A DNA stretch of 64,000 bases, from assembly GCA_903875605.1 (NCBI GenBank), contig CAIQWT010000060.1:1-64000 (forward strand), written 5' to 3'. This DNA is from an uncultured Geobacteraceae bacterium. GTDB lineage: Bacteria; Desulfobacterota; Desulfuromonadia; Geobacterales; Pseudopelobacteraceae. This document shows, one piece after another, positions 44,002 through 54,184 of the stretch; positions within the stretch are counted from its first letter, which is position 1, and the number at the start of each line of letters is the position of its first letter. Under the pieces are notes generated by a model. That model had not been told where the DNA came from, ran no database searches, and saw nothing but the letters and a program-made list of their open reading frames with translations. The position numbers and the translations under genes were made by a program.

Positions 44002-45001
44002 AAATCAAAACCAGAAAGACAAAGTAGAAAAACCCGCCAGCCAGCAAAGTCCCTGGAGTCAGATGCTTTTTCCAGCGGATCTGTAAATAGGCCATGCCGA
44101 CCGAAGCAAAGGTTAGAGCAACCGTCAGCAGCGCGGCGGTATTAAGCTCCCAATTTGTCATCATAATGCCGATTGCGGTGATTATCGACCCTTGAAAGAC
44201 CATAGCACCGGTAACATTGCCGATTGCCAGGGTGTCCTTTCCCTTGTTTATCCATATCACACTGTTAAACTTTTCCGGCAACTCGGTTGCAATCGGAGCG
44301 ATGATCAAAGCCAGAATAAATGGTGAGATCCCCAACTGCACGGAGATAATCTGCACCTTCTCTACAAAAATATATGATCCCCACACAATCAGCAGCAGAG
44401 CGCTCAATACCTGGGTTCCGATAACCGACATGTGCGGGTCGTGTGATTTAGGGGCAAAATAGCAGGGATCTATCTCTGACTCCTCAATCTCATGAGCTTC
44501 CGGTTCGCCGCCACCTTTTAGGGTTTTAAGTACATAACCGGCGTAAGTCAGAATCAGTGACATCGCGATAAAGGTCTTTACCACAGGGTGGTTTCCCAGG
44601 AACGATGCTGTAATAGCTACAGCATACAGTATCATAAAATATTCCATGTCGCGGCGCATAACGACAGTATCAACACGCATTACCGGATAATCGCTACGTT
44701 TTTTCCGGTTCCATATTACCGCCAGGCCGCTAATAAAGAATGCAAGCGTGCCGAGCATGAACGGCGCACCGATGATGGCTCCTACCCCTATTTTATGCCC
44801 TGATTCTACCGTGCCGAACATAATGGCTACAATCGGTACCAGTGTTTCCGGCAAAGCGGTGCCAACGGCAGCAAAAATACTTCCTACAGCGCCGTCTGAC
44901 AGCTTCATCTTTTTTCCGAACCATTCAAGGCCGTTAGTAAAGACCGTTGCACCCAACAGAATAATCGCCAGCGCAACAAGTAATAATATCCAGTTCATCA
45001 T
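43985..45001 (-). CDS. CaCA-family sodium/calcium exchanger-like membrane protein
   Basis: A 338-residue membrane antiporter with two inverted Na_Ca_ex halves. The first alpha repeat reads GSIFAAVGTALPETLVPIVA and the second reads PFILALIIAPIATELPEKFNSVIW. Both keep the acidic residue after the TALPE/TELPE turn. About ten hydrophobic helices are visible, with a central acidic loop (EPEAHEIEESEID). The ion is unproven. GGAG sits eight bases before the ATG at 45001. It starts two bases after the kup stop, so the two transport genes form an operon. Confidence 0.85.
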   Translation of the reverse strand: MMNWILLLVALAIILLGATVFTNGLEWFGKKMKLSDGAVGSIFAAVGTALPETLVPIVAIMFGTVESGHKIGVGAIIGAPFMLGTLAFFISGLAVIWNRKKRSDYPVMRVDTVVMRRDMEYFMILYAVAITASFLGNHPVVKTFIAMSLILTYAGYVLKTLKGGGEPEAHEIEESEIDPCYFAPKSHDPHMSVIGTQVLSALLLIVWGSYIFVEKVQIISVQLGISPFILALIIAPIATELPEKFNSVIWINKGKDTLAIGNVTGAMVFQGSIITAIGIMMTNWELNTAALLTVALTFASVGMAYLQIRWKKHLTPGTLLAGGFFYFVFLVLIFMGKI

Positions 45002-45003
45002 AA

Positions 45004-46821
45004 TTACATCTCCACCCGAGTCACTACCCCCTGCAGTTTAGCCGCAGGGAGTTTGTTAAACTGCACGAAATTAGGGGTGAGCTTTTTGATGCTGGAGAAA
45101 ATTTTCCACGCAGGGTTGCTTGTCGCAATATCCTCGATACCGTAAAAAATGACCTTTTCTACAATACCATTGTCTTTAAGGAGCTGTTCAATATCAAACA
45201 TTTCCATGTAGCCGGCTTTGATAACAAAGGCATCCAGTCCGGTTCCAAGGTGAGCCGTAAGGCAGCTTTCCAATCCGTAAGGTTCGTCAGTACGGATAAT
45301 AGAAATCAGTACGTTACGCTCGTAAATTATATTTGAGCGGATGGTGCAATGAACCAGATAGGGGGGGATAGTGTTCCATTCCTTGACAAAAAACAGGCCG
45401 GTGCCGGAGATGTGCCCTTTACGATAAATCTGTTCGTAACTTATCAAATAGGTTTCCATATCAAGTGGCCTAAGCGCTTTGTATAAAGCTCGTTGACCTT
45501 TTGTCCAGATGAGGATAGCTGTGAGCGGGATAGAAGCAAGAATCAGTGACCAGTAACCGCCGTGAGGAAGTTTGTACAGATTGGATATCAGGAAAGCAAA
45601 ATCAACCAGTGTAACAAACAGGGCTACCGGTACCTTCCATTTTTTCTTTGTGCGGGAAAATATCATCACCATCATAATGCCGGTTATGGTCATTGTGCCG
45701 GTAACCGCCAGCCCGTAAGCGGCCGCAAGATTCTCGGATTTTTGGAAGATCAGCATGATCATTATTACGAGAGCAAGCAGTATCCAGTTAACTGCACCGA
45801 TATAAATCTGTGATTTGAGCTGATGGGACGTATAATCTACCTTCAAAAGCGGCAGTATACGTGTGGTGATCCCCTGATACACTATTGAAAACACACCGCT
45901 TATAAGCGCCTGGGAGGCGATGACGGTGGCCATGACCGTCAGGATAAGGAAGGGAATATAAAACATTGCTGACTGTGATTGTACCATACCGAAAAGAATG
46001 TTTTTTGCATCCGGGTGTGTGATTATGAACGCACCCTGTCCCAAATAGTTGATAACAAGTGCGACAAAAACCAGATACCATGCGCGTTTAACAGGCTTGC
46101 GCCCAAGGTGTCCCATGTCCGCATATAGTGCCTCACCGCCGGTAGCACAGAGTATTACCTCGGAAAGTACGAAAAATCCGGCCATACCGTTTTTTGCCAG
46201 GAAACCAATAGCATAATGGGGACTAATGGCTGCAACAATACCGGGAAACGAGAACAGGGCGATGACACCTGATATAGTTAAGGCTGCAAACCAGACAACC
46301 ATAATCGGTCCGAATGCTTTTGCGACCTTATCCGTGCCTTTGAACTGAAAAACAAACAGGAACACGGCAATAATAGCTGCGATCAGGATCAGCATTGACT
46401 GGCTGAGGCCGCTTAAAGATGGTATTAGCAGAGCACCTTCCACTGCCGACAGTATTGAAATTGCAGGAGTTATGACGCCATCACCCAACAGCAACGCAAC
46501 GCCTAGATAGGAAAGAAAGGTAACAAAAACCATCTGCCGCCCTGGTTTTATCATCCTCACCAGGATTTCCCGCAGTACAATTGTACCGCCTTCACCTTTA
46601 CGGGAAAGACTCATGGCGAGCAGTGCATATTCAATGTTGACCAGGATCATCAAGGTCCAGACAATCAGTGATATTATTCCGAATACATTTTCCTGGGTCG
46701 GTTTGGTCAGAGCTATAATGACGGTTAATGTATAGATCGGACTGGTGCCGATGTCGCCGAACACCAGGCCCATGGACTTTATGATGCCGCCCCAGTAAGA
46801 GTCGGTTTCATCATGTTTCAT
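45004..46821 (-). CDS. kup: Kup-family potassium uptake protein
   Basis: A proton-coupled K+ importer, 605 residues with about 12 membrane helices. The N-terminus has the family signature LVFGDIGTSPIYTL, then KGEGGTIVLREILVR, LLLGDGVITPAISILSAVEG, and GGEALYADMGHLGRKPVKRAW. A cytoplasmic C-terminal domain follows after about 450. GGAGGT lies just upstream of the ATG. It is coupled to the cation antiporter downstream. Confidence 0.95.
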   Translation of the reverse strand: MKHDETDSYWGGIIKSMGLVFGDIGTSPIYTLTVIIALTKPTQENVFGIISLIVWTLMILVNIEYALLAMSLSRKGEGGTIVLREILVRMIKPGRQMVFVTFLSYLGVALLLGDGVITPAISILSAVEGALLIPSLSGLSQSMLILIAAIIAVFLFVFQFKGTDKVAKAFGPIMVVWFAALTISGVIALFSFPGIVAAISPHYAIGFLAKNGMAGFFVLSEVILCATGGEALYADMGHLGRKPVKRAWYLVFVALVINYLGQGAFIITHPDAKNILFGMVQSQSAMFYIPFLILTVMATVIASQALISGVFSIVYQGITTRILPLLKVDYTSHQLKSQIYIGAVNWILLALVIMIMLIFQKSENLAAAYGLAVTGTMTITGIMMVMIFSRTKKKWKVPVALFVTLVDFAFLISNLYKLPHGGYWSLILASIPLTAILIWTKGQRALYKALRPLDMETYLISYEQIYRKGHISGTGLFFVKEWNTIPPYLVHCTIRSNIIYERNVLISIIRTDEPYGLESCLTAHLGTGLDAFVIKAGYMEMFDIEQLLKDNGIVEKVIFYGIEDIATSNPAWKIFSSIKKLTPNFVQFNKLPAAKLQGVVTRVEM

Positions 46822-46982
46822 TGTAGACCTCCGGTAAATCTAAGGTCCCTTCTATATCATCACGGGACTGGTGAAACAATATAAAATGGGTGCTTGGCGC
46901 TGCATGGCCATACGTAATAATGCTTTACAGTGACGCCAAAGTTGTTACACTTGCGCTGCCAAAGCAGGCCAGGGGGGGATTC

Positions 46983-47288
46983 ATGGCAGTCCGCAGTAAT
47001 ACAGGCACGATAAATCACTTAAGTATAAACGGAGCTAGCGCCATATCTACGGAACTTATGGTTTGCCGCTATTTCAAAGTAGCCCACCGCGATATGGTCT
47101 TCCTCAAGTTTATTCTGGAAGCATACGAAGGGATGAATGTCATGAGCACTGTTGATAACAAGATCGGTATCATACGTGTTGCGATCATGCCCGGCTTTGT
47201 TGATGATATTGATGGTGTTCTGGCCGAGTTGGGAAAACAGGTAAATATGGAACCCGTCGAGTGGCAACATGAACCATGTACATTCTGA
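46983..47288 (+). CDS. DUF4911-type small protein
   Basis: A 101-residue soluble protein of the DUF4911 type. It has ELMVCRYFKVAHRDMVFLKFILEAYEGM and GIIRVAIMPGFVDDIDGVLAEL, an ACT-like alpha/beta arrangement. The biochemical role is unknown. The start is at the ATG of 46983 with GGGGGG nearby; the longer frame from 46890 lacks support. The last 20 bases overlap the MFS gene, so the two are probably coupled. Confidence 0.72.
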   Translation: MAVRSNTGTINHLSINGASAISTELMVCRYFKVAHRDMVFLKFILEAYEGMNVMSTVDNKIGIIRVAIMPGFVDDIDGVLAELGKQVNMEPVEWQHEPCTF

Positions 47289-48513
47289 CGCCATTCCAAG
47301 CGGCGGACGTTATGCCCTGGCCCTGTTGCTGGCGGTCAATCTGCTCAATTACGTAGATCGCCAAGCGCTCTACGCAGTATTTCCCCTTATAAAAGCGGAT
47401 CTGAAACTCTCCGACACCGCACTTGGCTTTTTGGGCAGTGCCTTTATGCTCTGCTATATGTCCGCCGCACCGGTTTTTGGCCGGTTAGGAGATAGAGTCA
47501 ATCGCGCACACCTTGCTGCCGGTGGTCTTGCTGTCTGGAGCCTGGCGACAATGCTCTCTGGAGTGGCCGGCTCTTATCGGTTGCTGCTGGCGGCACGTTC
47601 GTTAGTGGGGGTGGGAGAGGCAAGTTTCGGTACGGTTTCACCCGGTCTGTTATCGGACTGTTTTCCACGCGAACGTCGTGGCCGAATCTTGTCGCTCTTT
47701 TTTCTCGCCATCCCGGTCGGGAGTGCTCTGGGATATATTCTTGGCGGACAGCTTGGTCAGGCATTCGGTTGGCATGCGGCCTTTTTGCTTGTAGGACTAC
47801 CTGGGTTACTTTTTGCCCTGCCGCTTTATTTTCTTAATGACCCGCGTCAGAATATCCCTAATAGCAAAAGCCTTCCCGTCGAAAAGTTTTTACCGGAACT
47901 ACGGCGATTTTTGCAGAATCGCACCTATGTTAACGCCACACTTTCAATGGCGGCAATGACTTTTGCGCTGGGCGGCCTTGCTCAGTGGGCGCCATCATTT
48001 CTTCAACGCTCGTTTGGCCTGGAGGTGGCCCGTGGCAACACAATCTTTGGCGCTATTACAGTAGTTTCAGGAATCGTCGGCACTCTTGCCGGCGGATGGC
48101 TGGGGGATCGTTTTCAGCGACGCAGTCCTGCAGGCTATTTGTATGTTTCTTCAGTCGGTTTCCTGCTGGGGGCGCCTCTTATGATCCTGGCACTGCTGAC
48201 TTCCAATCTCACCATCTGCCTGTCTGCTATTTTTGGTGCCGAACTATTTTTGTTTCTAAATACAGGCCCGCTTAATACCGTTCTAGTAAATGTTGTTGCG
48301 CCTGGTCGCAGAGCCATGTGTTTTGCCATTAACATCTTTACTATTCATGCCTTGGGCGATGCCATATCACCTGCTATTATCGGCTCCCTGTCTGATAGGT
48401 GGGGACTGCCATCGGCGCTGTTAATAACTCCGCTGGCTGTTCTGCTTGCTGCATTCTTTGCCTATCGTGGAAGGCACTTCGTGGAGGCCGATCAGCGTGC
48501 TGCGGATGATTGA
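47269..48513 (+). CDS. Major facilitator superfamily transporter (Spinster-like)
   Basis: A 414-residue, 12-helix MFS protein. The first loop has the motif GRLGDRVNRAHLAAGGLAVWSLATMLSG. Other visible elements are NYVDRQALYAVFPLIKADL (N-terminal helix, as in spinster and hexuronate-type carriers), GVGEASFGTVSPGLLSDCFPRERRG, and GGWLGDRFQRRSP in the second half. The substrate is unknown. The start lies inside the preceding DUF4911 gene. It ends five bases before the convergent radical SAM gene. Confidence 0.88.
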   Translation: MNHVHSDAIPSGGRYALALLLAVNLLNYVDRQALYAVFPLIKADLKLSDTALGFLGSAFMLCYMSAAPVFGRLGDRVNRAHLAAGGLAVWSLATMLSGVAGSYRLLLAARSLVGVGEASFGTVSPGLLSDCFPRERRGRILSLFFLAIPVGSALGYILGGQLGQAFGWHAAFLLVGLPGLLFALPLYFLNDPRQNIPNSKSLPVEKFLPELRRFLQNRTYVNATLSMAAMTFALGGLAQWAPSFLQRSFGLEVARGNTIFGAITVVSGIVGTLAGGWLGDRFQRRSPAGYLYVSSVGFLLGAPLMILALLTSNLTICLSAIFGAELFLFLNTGPLNTVLVNVVAPGRRAMCFAINIFTIHALGDAISPAIIGSLSDRWGLPSALLITPLAVLLAAFFAYRGRHFVEADQRAADD

Positions 48514-48517
48514 CGCT

Positions 48518-50221
48518 TCATATAATATGTATTTGCAGGCCGCGCCCTTCTCCTGAAACGTAGACAAATGTTATTGAAACAGCCTCTTGAGTCACCCAGC
48601 CGGTTCGATAATCCACCATAAACTGATAACAGAAGCACTTAACTCTGCTGTCGGTTCTCAGGTTCAGATCACTCGGTAGATCACGGAGTTTTGGCCAGGA
48701 ACAGTTGAATTGTTTTGCGGCGACAAAGGCGGGGAGTTTTCCCATCAGCGGCATCTCACGCCTGCAGAAATCGAAAAAGAGAGCGTCATACAGCAGTTGT
48801 CTTGAGTCAAAATCGATTAACGGTTCTGCCAATCGGGCAAAAAGCTCAAAAAAACTTCGGCACGAAAGGCTGGAGAGATTTTCATTTCCGGCCTGACGAG
48901 CCATGATATCGAGAATGCCAGAAAAAGACCTGTAGTGCTGAAGAGTACGAAGTGCCGCTGTAAAGCCGCCATGCTTGTGTATCAGATCCAGGAGGCGCCC
49001 GATAGTTTCTATACGGCAGATATCTTCATATGAAAGCCAAGGATTACCCAGGATCGTGTAGGGTGGTGATTCTGAAAAACCATACCCTTCCCGGTTGGCG
49101 ATTGCTCTCATCGGTGCACCTTTAAGTACTTTAAGCGGCTCGATTTGAAGCATGTCCGGAGCCAGTTCTGCTACCGCCTGTAATGATTTGAGAAACGCGC
49201 TGTAATCCTCACCCGGCAATCCGGCCACTAAATCAAGATGAAGTTCAATGCTAGTCACCGTTTTAAGCTGGTGGACATTTTTAAAAATATGGGGCAGATC
49301 CGACGTTCGTCCCACCTGTTCGAGCGTCTCTTTAGATGAAGACTGGATTCCTATTTCGAAGCGGAAGGTTTTCTCCGGTACCTGTGCCAGGGTGATAAAA
49401 TTATTTTTGTTCAGCAGGTCAGCGGCAATTTCAAAGTGAAAGTGACTGCTCCGGTTGTTCTCCAGAATAAATTTCCAGATCAGATCCGCTCGAGCTGAGT
49501 CATAATTAAAGGTACGGTCTACAAGTTTTATCTGTGGGACATTGTTGCTCATCAAGTAAAGCAGATCTTTTTTAATTCTATCCATACTGAAGGAACGTAC
49601 CGAGCCCTCAACAGATGAAAGGCAGAAAGCACAGGAAAACGGACAGCCGCGAGAAGTTTCGTAATAGATAAGCGGTTTTGACAGGTCCACCAATCCGGCT
49701 GAAAAGGGCGATGGAAGCGAATCCAGTGTCAGGTTGTTTTGGCTCAGCGGTCCTGATACTATGTCGCCGCCATCACGGAAAAACAGATTATCGATATCCG
49801 CGAGGCTTTCCTGCCTTTCTCTGCTCTTTTCCCGCAGCAACGCTTCAATCAGTTGTTTGAAAGGTTCTTCCCCCTCACCTTTAATGACGAAGTCTATTGC
49901 CGGGTTCCCGTTCATGAGATCAAAAATCCCGAAGGATACTTCCGGCCCACCCAGTATAATACGAGTCAGCGGGGATATTTTTTTGATGTCTGAAATAATC
50001 CGTAACGTCTGCTCAATGTTCCAGATATAGCAGGAGAAGGCGACCATGTCGGCCTGCTCGGCCATGACAAGTTTCAGGATATGTTCGCGTGGCTCATTAA
50101 CAGTCCATTCGCGGATTGTTACATTGATATTCGGGATGTTTTGGCAATAAGCCGCCAGGCATGGGAGCGCAAGTGATGCGTGAGAATATTTGGCATGCAG
50201 TGTTGTAAGAAGTATTTTCAT
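48518..50221 (-). CDS. B12-binding-domain radical SAM protein (DUF4080 C-terminus)
   Basis: A 567-residue protein. The N-terminal cobalamin-binding-like Rossmann part (MKILLTTLHAKYSHASLALP, DMVAFSCYIWNIEQT, RIILGGPEVSF) is followed by a radical SAM core with CPFSCAFCLSS (CxxxCxxC) and a C-terminal DUF4080-like region. Methylation or anaerobic oxidation of a small molecule is typical of the class. I cannot assign a substrate. Other DUF4080 proteins are widespread in anaerobes. No strong ribosome site is seen. Confidence 0.85.
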   Translation of the reverse strand: MKILLTTLHAKYSHASLALPCLAAYCQNIPNINVTIREWTVNEPREHILKLVMAEQADMVAFSCYIWNIEQTLRIISDIKKISPLTRIILGGPEVSFGIFDLMNGNPAIDFVIKGEGEEPFKQLIEALLREKSRERQESLADIDNLFFRDGGDIVSGPLSQNNLTLDSLPSPFSAGLVDLSKPLIYYETSRGCPFSCAFCLSSVEGSVRSFSMDRIKKDLLYLMSNNVPQIKLVDRTFNYDSARADLIWKFILENNRSSHFHFEIAADLLNKNNFITLAQVPEKTFRFEIGIQSSSKETLEQVGRTSDLPHIFKNVHQLKTVTSIELHLDLVAGLPGEDYSAFLKSLQAVAELAPDMLQIEPLKVLKGAPMRAIANREGYGFSESPPYTILGNPWLSYEDICRIETIGRLLDLIHKHGGFTAALRTLQHYRSFSGILDIMARQAGNENLSSLSCRSFFELFARLAEPLIDFDSRQLLYDALFFDFCRREMPLMGKLPAFVAAKQFNCSWPKLRDLPSDLNLRTDSRVKCFCYQFMVDYRTGWVTQEAVSITFVYVSGEGRGLQIHII

Positions 50222-50274
50222 AGATTAGTGGACATACCTGTAAAAAGAGATGTATGGGGGAATTGGTACTGATT

Positions 50275-51297
50275 TCAAAATGGTATCGTGTGTATGCCAT
50301 TTTTACTTTCAATCGTCGTCTTAAATGGTTCTGAAAGGAAATTCAGCTTTTCGATGACGGCGGTGCTCCTTTCTCCTGTTAAAATTTGCGGCTGAAAACC
50401 GACCCTCCGATGGAGGACATCAAGCGGCACAATTTCGGCCTCACGCCGATCCTCAGTCAACCTCAGGCGTATTATCGCACTCACGTCAGCTGTTGCACTT
50501 TTGCTGGCAAATGTAAAGTTGCCCAGACTGTAAAAAATGATGCCGTTTTTGTACCTTTCGATCCCCTGCAAAACATGTGGGTGGTGGCCGATAATGACAT
50601 CAGCACCGGCATCAATGGCTTTGCGGGCGGCGGCACGTTGATACTGCTGTACGGTGCCGGTAGCCTCTTTCCCCCAGTGAAACGAGACGATAACATAGTC
50701 TGCCTGTTTGCGGGCGCTGGCTATATCGGCTGTCACCAGTTTTTCGTAACCTGGAGCAGTTCCAGGGCGATTCTGTCCTGCAAAAAACTCGATCGGCTGG
50801 GTCAAAGAATAACTAAGGAAGGCAACTTTTTTTCCTTTGATTGTGTAAAGAGCCATTTTTCTCGCTTCAGCCAGGTCATTGCCGGCACCAATCCAGGCGA
50901 TCCCGTTTTCGCTAAGATTCTGGAGTGTTTCTGATAGCGCCCCGCCACCAAAATCCATGCTATGGTTGTTCGCGAGTGTTACCAGGTTAAAGCCGGCGCT
51001 ACGAATTGCCTTTGCAACTGGTGGTTCTGCCCGGAAGCGAAATTTTTTTTCTGAAAACTCCTGTCCCCCCTCAGCTATGGGTGACTCCAAATTTGCGATA
51101 TTGATGTCACTTGATAGCAGCTCTTTTCTCACGCCGGCAAACGGGTAGTCATAACCTTTTTGTCGTAGCAGAGGTGCCCATCTACCGGCCAGCATTATGT
51201 CGCCGACAGCGTTGATAATAATCTCTGCGGCATACAGCTGTAGCGGCTGGCAGAGAAGTAAGATGGCAACTAACATATTGGTAATTAATGATTTCAT
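50275..51297 (-). CDS. CapA-family poly-gamma-glutamate synthesis/metallophosphatase-like protein
   Basis: A 340-residue exported protein. The signal peptide (SLITNMLVAILLLCQPLQLYAAE) is followed by the CapA/PgsA metal-site motifs: AVGDIMLAGR, NLESPIAEGG, LANNHSMDFGG, VSFHWGKE, GHHPHVLQGIE and YSLGNFTF. The family has a calcineurin-like fold and is linked to polymer synthesis or hydrolysis; no other pgs genes are nearby. The ATG at 51297, after AAAGAG, is preferred, with alternatives at 51312 and 51330. It is divergent from serS. Confidence 0.86.
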   Translation of the reverse strand: MKSLITNMLVAILLLCQPLQLYAAEIIINAVGDIMLAGRWAPLLRQKGYDYPFAGVRKELLSSDINIANLESPIAEGGQEFSEKKFRFRAEPPVAKAIRSAGFNLVTLANNHSMDFGGGALSETLQNLSENGIAWIGAGNDLAEARKMALYTIKGKKVAFLSYSLTQPIEFFAGQNRPGTAPGYEKLVTADIASARKQADYVIVSFHWGKEATGTVQQYQRAAARKAIDAGADVIIGHHPHVLQGIERYKNGIIFYSLGNFTFASKSATADVSAIIRLRLTEDRREAEIVPLDVLHRRVGFQPQILTGERSTAVIEKLNFLSEPFKTTIESKNGIHTIPF

Positions 51298-51311
51298 CGG
51301 GCTCTTTTGCA

Positions 51312-51340
51312 TTGACGTATATAGACGCAAGTGCTAATAA
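51312..51340 (+). promoter_or_regulatory. Promoter of serS
   Basis: TTGACG at 51312-51317, 17 bp, TAATAA at 51335-51340. The leader to the ATG at 51378 is only about 30 nt, too short for a T-box. Confidence 0.55.
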
Positions 51341-51365
51341 ATACACGCTTACTACTGAAAAATAA

Positions 51366-52649
<1,284 letters not shown>

Positions 52650-52706
52650 GTGTAGGCTTTGTAGTTGTAGTCAATCGCTGAGAAGCTGATGTAGCGGGGG
52701 TGTCTG

Positions 52707-53195
52707 ATGTTTGGCAAAAAAAATGCGTTATTGCTGGAAGAGGCAGAGGCCAAAATAAAGCTGCAGCAGGATAAGCTTGATTGGTTCCAGAGGCATTATG
52801 AAAAACAACAGGTTTATATTGAAGACCTTTACGATGTGGTCGGCGATCTTTCCCGTCAACTCGGGATGGTGCTGAAAAGTGAAAATATGGAACGCCTTCA
52901 GAAAAGTGTGTATCTGGAAGGGAACAGCAATTTTTTTCTCGACCTGTACCTGCTTTTCAGTACTCGACTAAGGAAAGGTAAAAATGTTTCGTGCTATTAT
53001 GGTAAAGAACTAGAGGAGATTCAGCGTAAATTTCAGGACAGGGATTTCAAAAACAGTAAAGTCATTCACCTGACGGAGCGCCTGACACTTGATAATTTAC
53101 GTACGCTTTTTAAAGATGGTCTGTGGAGGAAATCAGTTGAGGATTCGCTTCAGGCAATACGAAGTGAGAGGAAGTTTGATAGCAATCAACAATGA
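52707..53195 (+). CDS. Conserved-looking coiled-coil protein of unknown function
   Basis: A 162-residue, highly charged protein. Residues 8-50 form a coiled coil (LLLEEAEAKIKLQQDKLDWFQ), followed by a mixed helical region (FFLDLYLLFSTRLRKGKNVSC) and a basic C-terminus. No family recognised, no signal peptide and no metal motif. Position just downstream of serS with a 57-bp gap suggests cotranscription with it. GCGGGGGTGTCTG gives a modest ribosome site. Confidence 0.6.
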   Translation: MFGKKNALLLEEAEAKIKLQQDKLDWFQRHYEKQQVYIEDLYDVVGDLSRQLGMVLKSENMERLQKSVYLEGNSNFFLDLYLLFSTRLRKGKNVSCYYGKELEEIQRKFQDRDFKNSKVIHLTERLTLDNLRTLFKDGLWRKSVEDSLQAIRSERKFDSNQQ

Positions 53196-53230
53196 TGATC
53201 TGAATTTCTGCCCTTGGTGACGCTTACTAT

Positions 53231-53259
53231 TTGAAAAAACGAAACAGGTGTGCTATACA
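53231..53259 (+). promoter_or_regulatory. Promoter of the tRNA-Ser gene
   Basis: TTGAAA at 53231-53236, exactly 17 bp, TATACA at 53254-53259, about 19 bp upstream of the mature tRNA 5' end. Confidence 0.6.
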
Positions 53260-53277
53260 CTTAAAAAGTAGGTATAT

Positions 53278-53365
53278 GGAGAGGTGGCCGAGTGGTTTAA
53301 GGCAGCGGTCTTGAAAACCGCCGAGTGTAACAGCTCCCAGAGTTCGAATCTCTGCTTCTCCGCCA
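53278..53365 (+). tRNA. tRNA-Ser (anticodon UGA)
   Basis: A class II tRNA of 88 nt with a long variable arm. The acceptor stem GGAGAGG pairs with CTTCTCC, the discriminator is G, and CCA is encoded at 53363-53365. The anticodon stem GCGGT/ACCGC encloses CTTGAAA with anticodon TGA at 53312-53314. GAGTTCGAATCTC forms the T arm. It reads UCA and other UCN codons. Confidence 0.97.
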
Positions 53366-53377
53366 TAATAAAATCAG

Positions 53378-53409
53378 GCACTTAGGTTAATATCTGAGTG
53401 CTTTTTTTT
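53378..53409 (+). terminator. Terminator of the tRNA-Ser gene
   Basis: GCACTTAG and CTGAGTGC form an 8-bp stem with one G-U pair, followed by eight T. Confidence 0.88.
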
Positions 53410-53410
53410 A

Positions 53411-53730
53411 TTGCATGGATTGATCAAAATCAGACAATGGGACACCAAAACAAAACAATACCGCCAGAATAAAAACAAATGTCCCGCCTATGGCTGAGTA
53501 TTGATGCTGTTGGGCAAGTTAATCCGGGATCCAATAGGCAAGGTGAATAAACAAAGTATCCTAAGGATGAGCTAACTAAAGCAAAATTAATTCGTTTACA
53601 TGGCGATAGATGCTTGGTATGTCTCATATAGGGTATGGCTGTGATTATATGAGGTCCATAAAATGAACAGGTAATAAGTCTGAAATTGATATAATGAAAG
53701 TTATCAGCATGTTGCGTAATTAATAATACT
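53411..53730. other. 320-bp AT-rich gap with no supported gene
   Basis: I see no gene with a ribosome site and family motif in this stretch. The longest frame is a minus-strand 103-codon one with an erratic composition. Plus-strand peptides such as WLSIDAVGQVNPG and DELTKAKLIRLHGDRC look protein-like but are broken by stops, so it may hold a decayed gene next to the tRNA. Confidence 0.4.
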
Positions 53731-53746
53731 TGGCACGCCATGTGCT
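53731..53746 (+). promoter_or_regulatory. Candidate sigma-54 promoter for the Ala/Lys-rich exported protein
   Basis: TGGCACG (perfect -24 element), then GTGCT at exact -12 spacing (TGGCAC-N5-GTGCT), one mismatch from TTGCT. It is about 45 bp from the ATG at 53791, leaving room for the GGAGG box. This is the better of the two RpoN-like sites in the window. Confidence 0.6.
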
Positions 53747-53790
53747 TTTAGTAAAAACAGATTTGCTGAAATTACCTGGAGGTTTTACCC

Positions 53791-54018
53791 ATGAAAAAAG
53801 TTCTTTCCACAATCGTTGCTGCTCTCGTTGCTATGTCTTTCTCCGCTGTAGTATTTGCTGCTGATGCTGCTCCTGCTGCTGCACCTGCCGATGCTACTCA
53901 CGCTGCAGTTGCTGAGAAAAAAGAAGTAAAGAAAGTAAAAAAAGCTAAAAAAGTAAAGAAAGCTGCAGTTAAGAAAGAAGCTGCTCCTGCTGTAGAAGCT
54001 GCTCCTGCTGCAAAGTAA
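53791..54018 (+). CDS. Small exported Ala/Lys/Val-rich protein
   Basis: A 75-residue precursor with a clear signal peptide (KKVLSTIVAALVAMSFSAVVFA, cleavage AFAA-type at VFA-AD). The mature ~52 residues consist almost only of Ala, Lys, Val, Glu and Pro, with KKVKKAKKVKKAAVKKE in the middle and AAPAA blocks at both ends. It is strongly basic and unlikely to be globular. No family recognised; it resembles histone-H1-like or nucleic-acid/polymer-binding tails in composition. GGAGG precedes the ATG. It has its own sigma-54-like promoter and terminator. Confidence 0.78.
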   Translation: MKKVLSTIVAALVAMSFSAVVFAADAAPAAAPADATHAAVAEKKEVKKVKKAKKVKKAAVKKEAAPAVEAAPAAK

Positions 54019-54038
54019 TTCACTTTTAATAGTGCTTA

Positions 54039-54071
54039 AAGGGCTGCATCCTTTGGATGTGGCCTTTTTTT
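54039..54071 (+). terminator. Terminator after the Ala/Lys-rich gene
   Basis: AAGGGCTGCATCC-TTT-GGATGTGGCCTT hairpin (two G-U pairs) followed by TTTTT. Confidence 0.85.
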
Positions 54072-54184
54072 ATGCTTAACCAAACTAATTCACCACCAAC
54101 ACCCGCTATTTTCTGTCGACCCCGTTTGGTAATAATTCCGTTTTGTAGCTCTAGTCAAAAAAATCCAAGAAGACCATTTTAGTC

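Noticed and set aside
50386..50934. 182-codon plus-strand frame inside the CapA-like gene
   Set aside because: The minus-strand gene carries all CapA motifs; this is its complement.
53430..53741. 103-codon minus-strand frame after tRNA-Ser
   Set aside because: No ribosome site, odd composition and no recognisable motif; kept only as part of the gap description.
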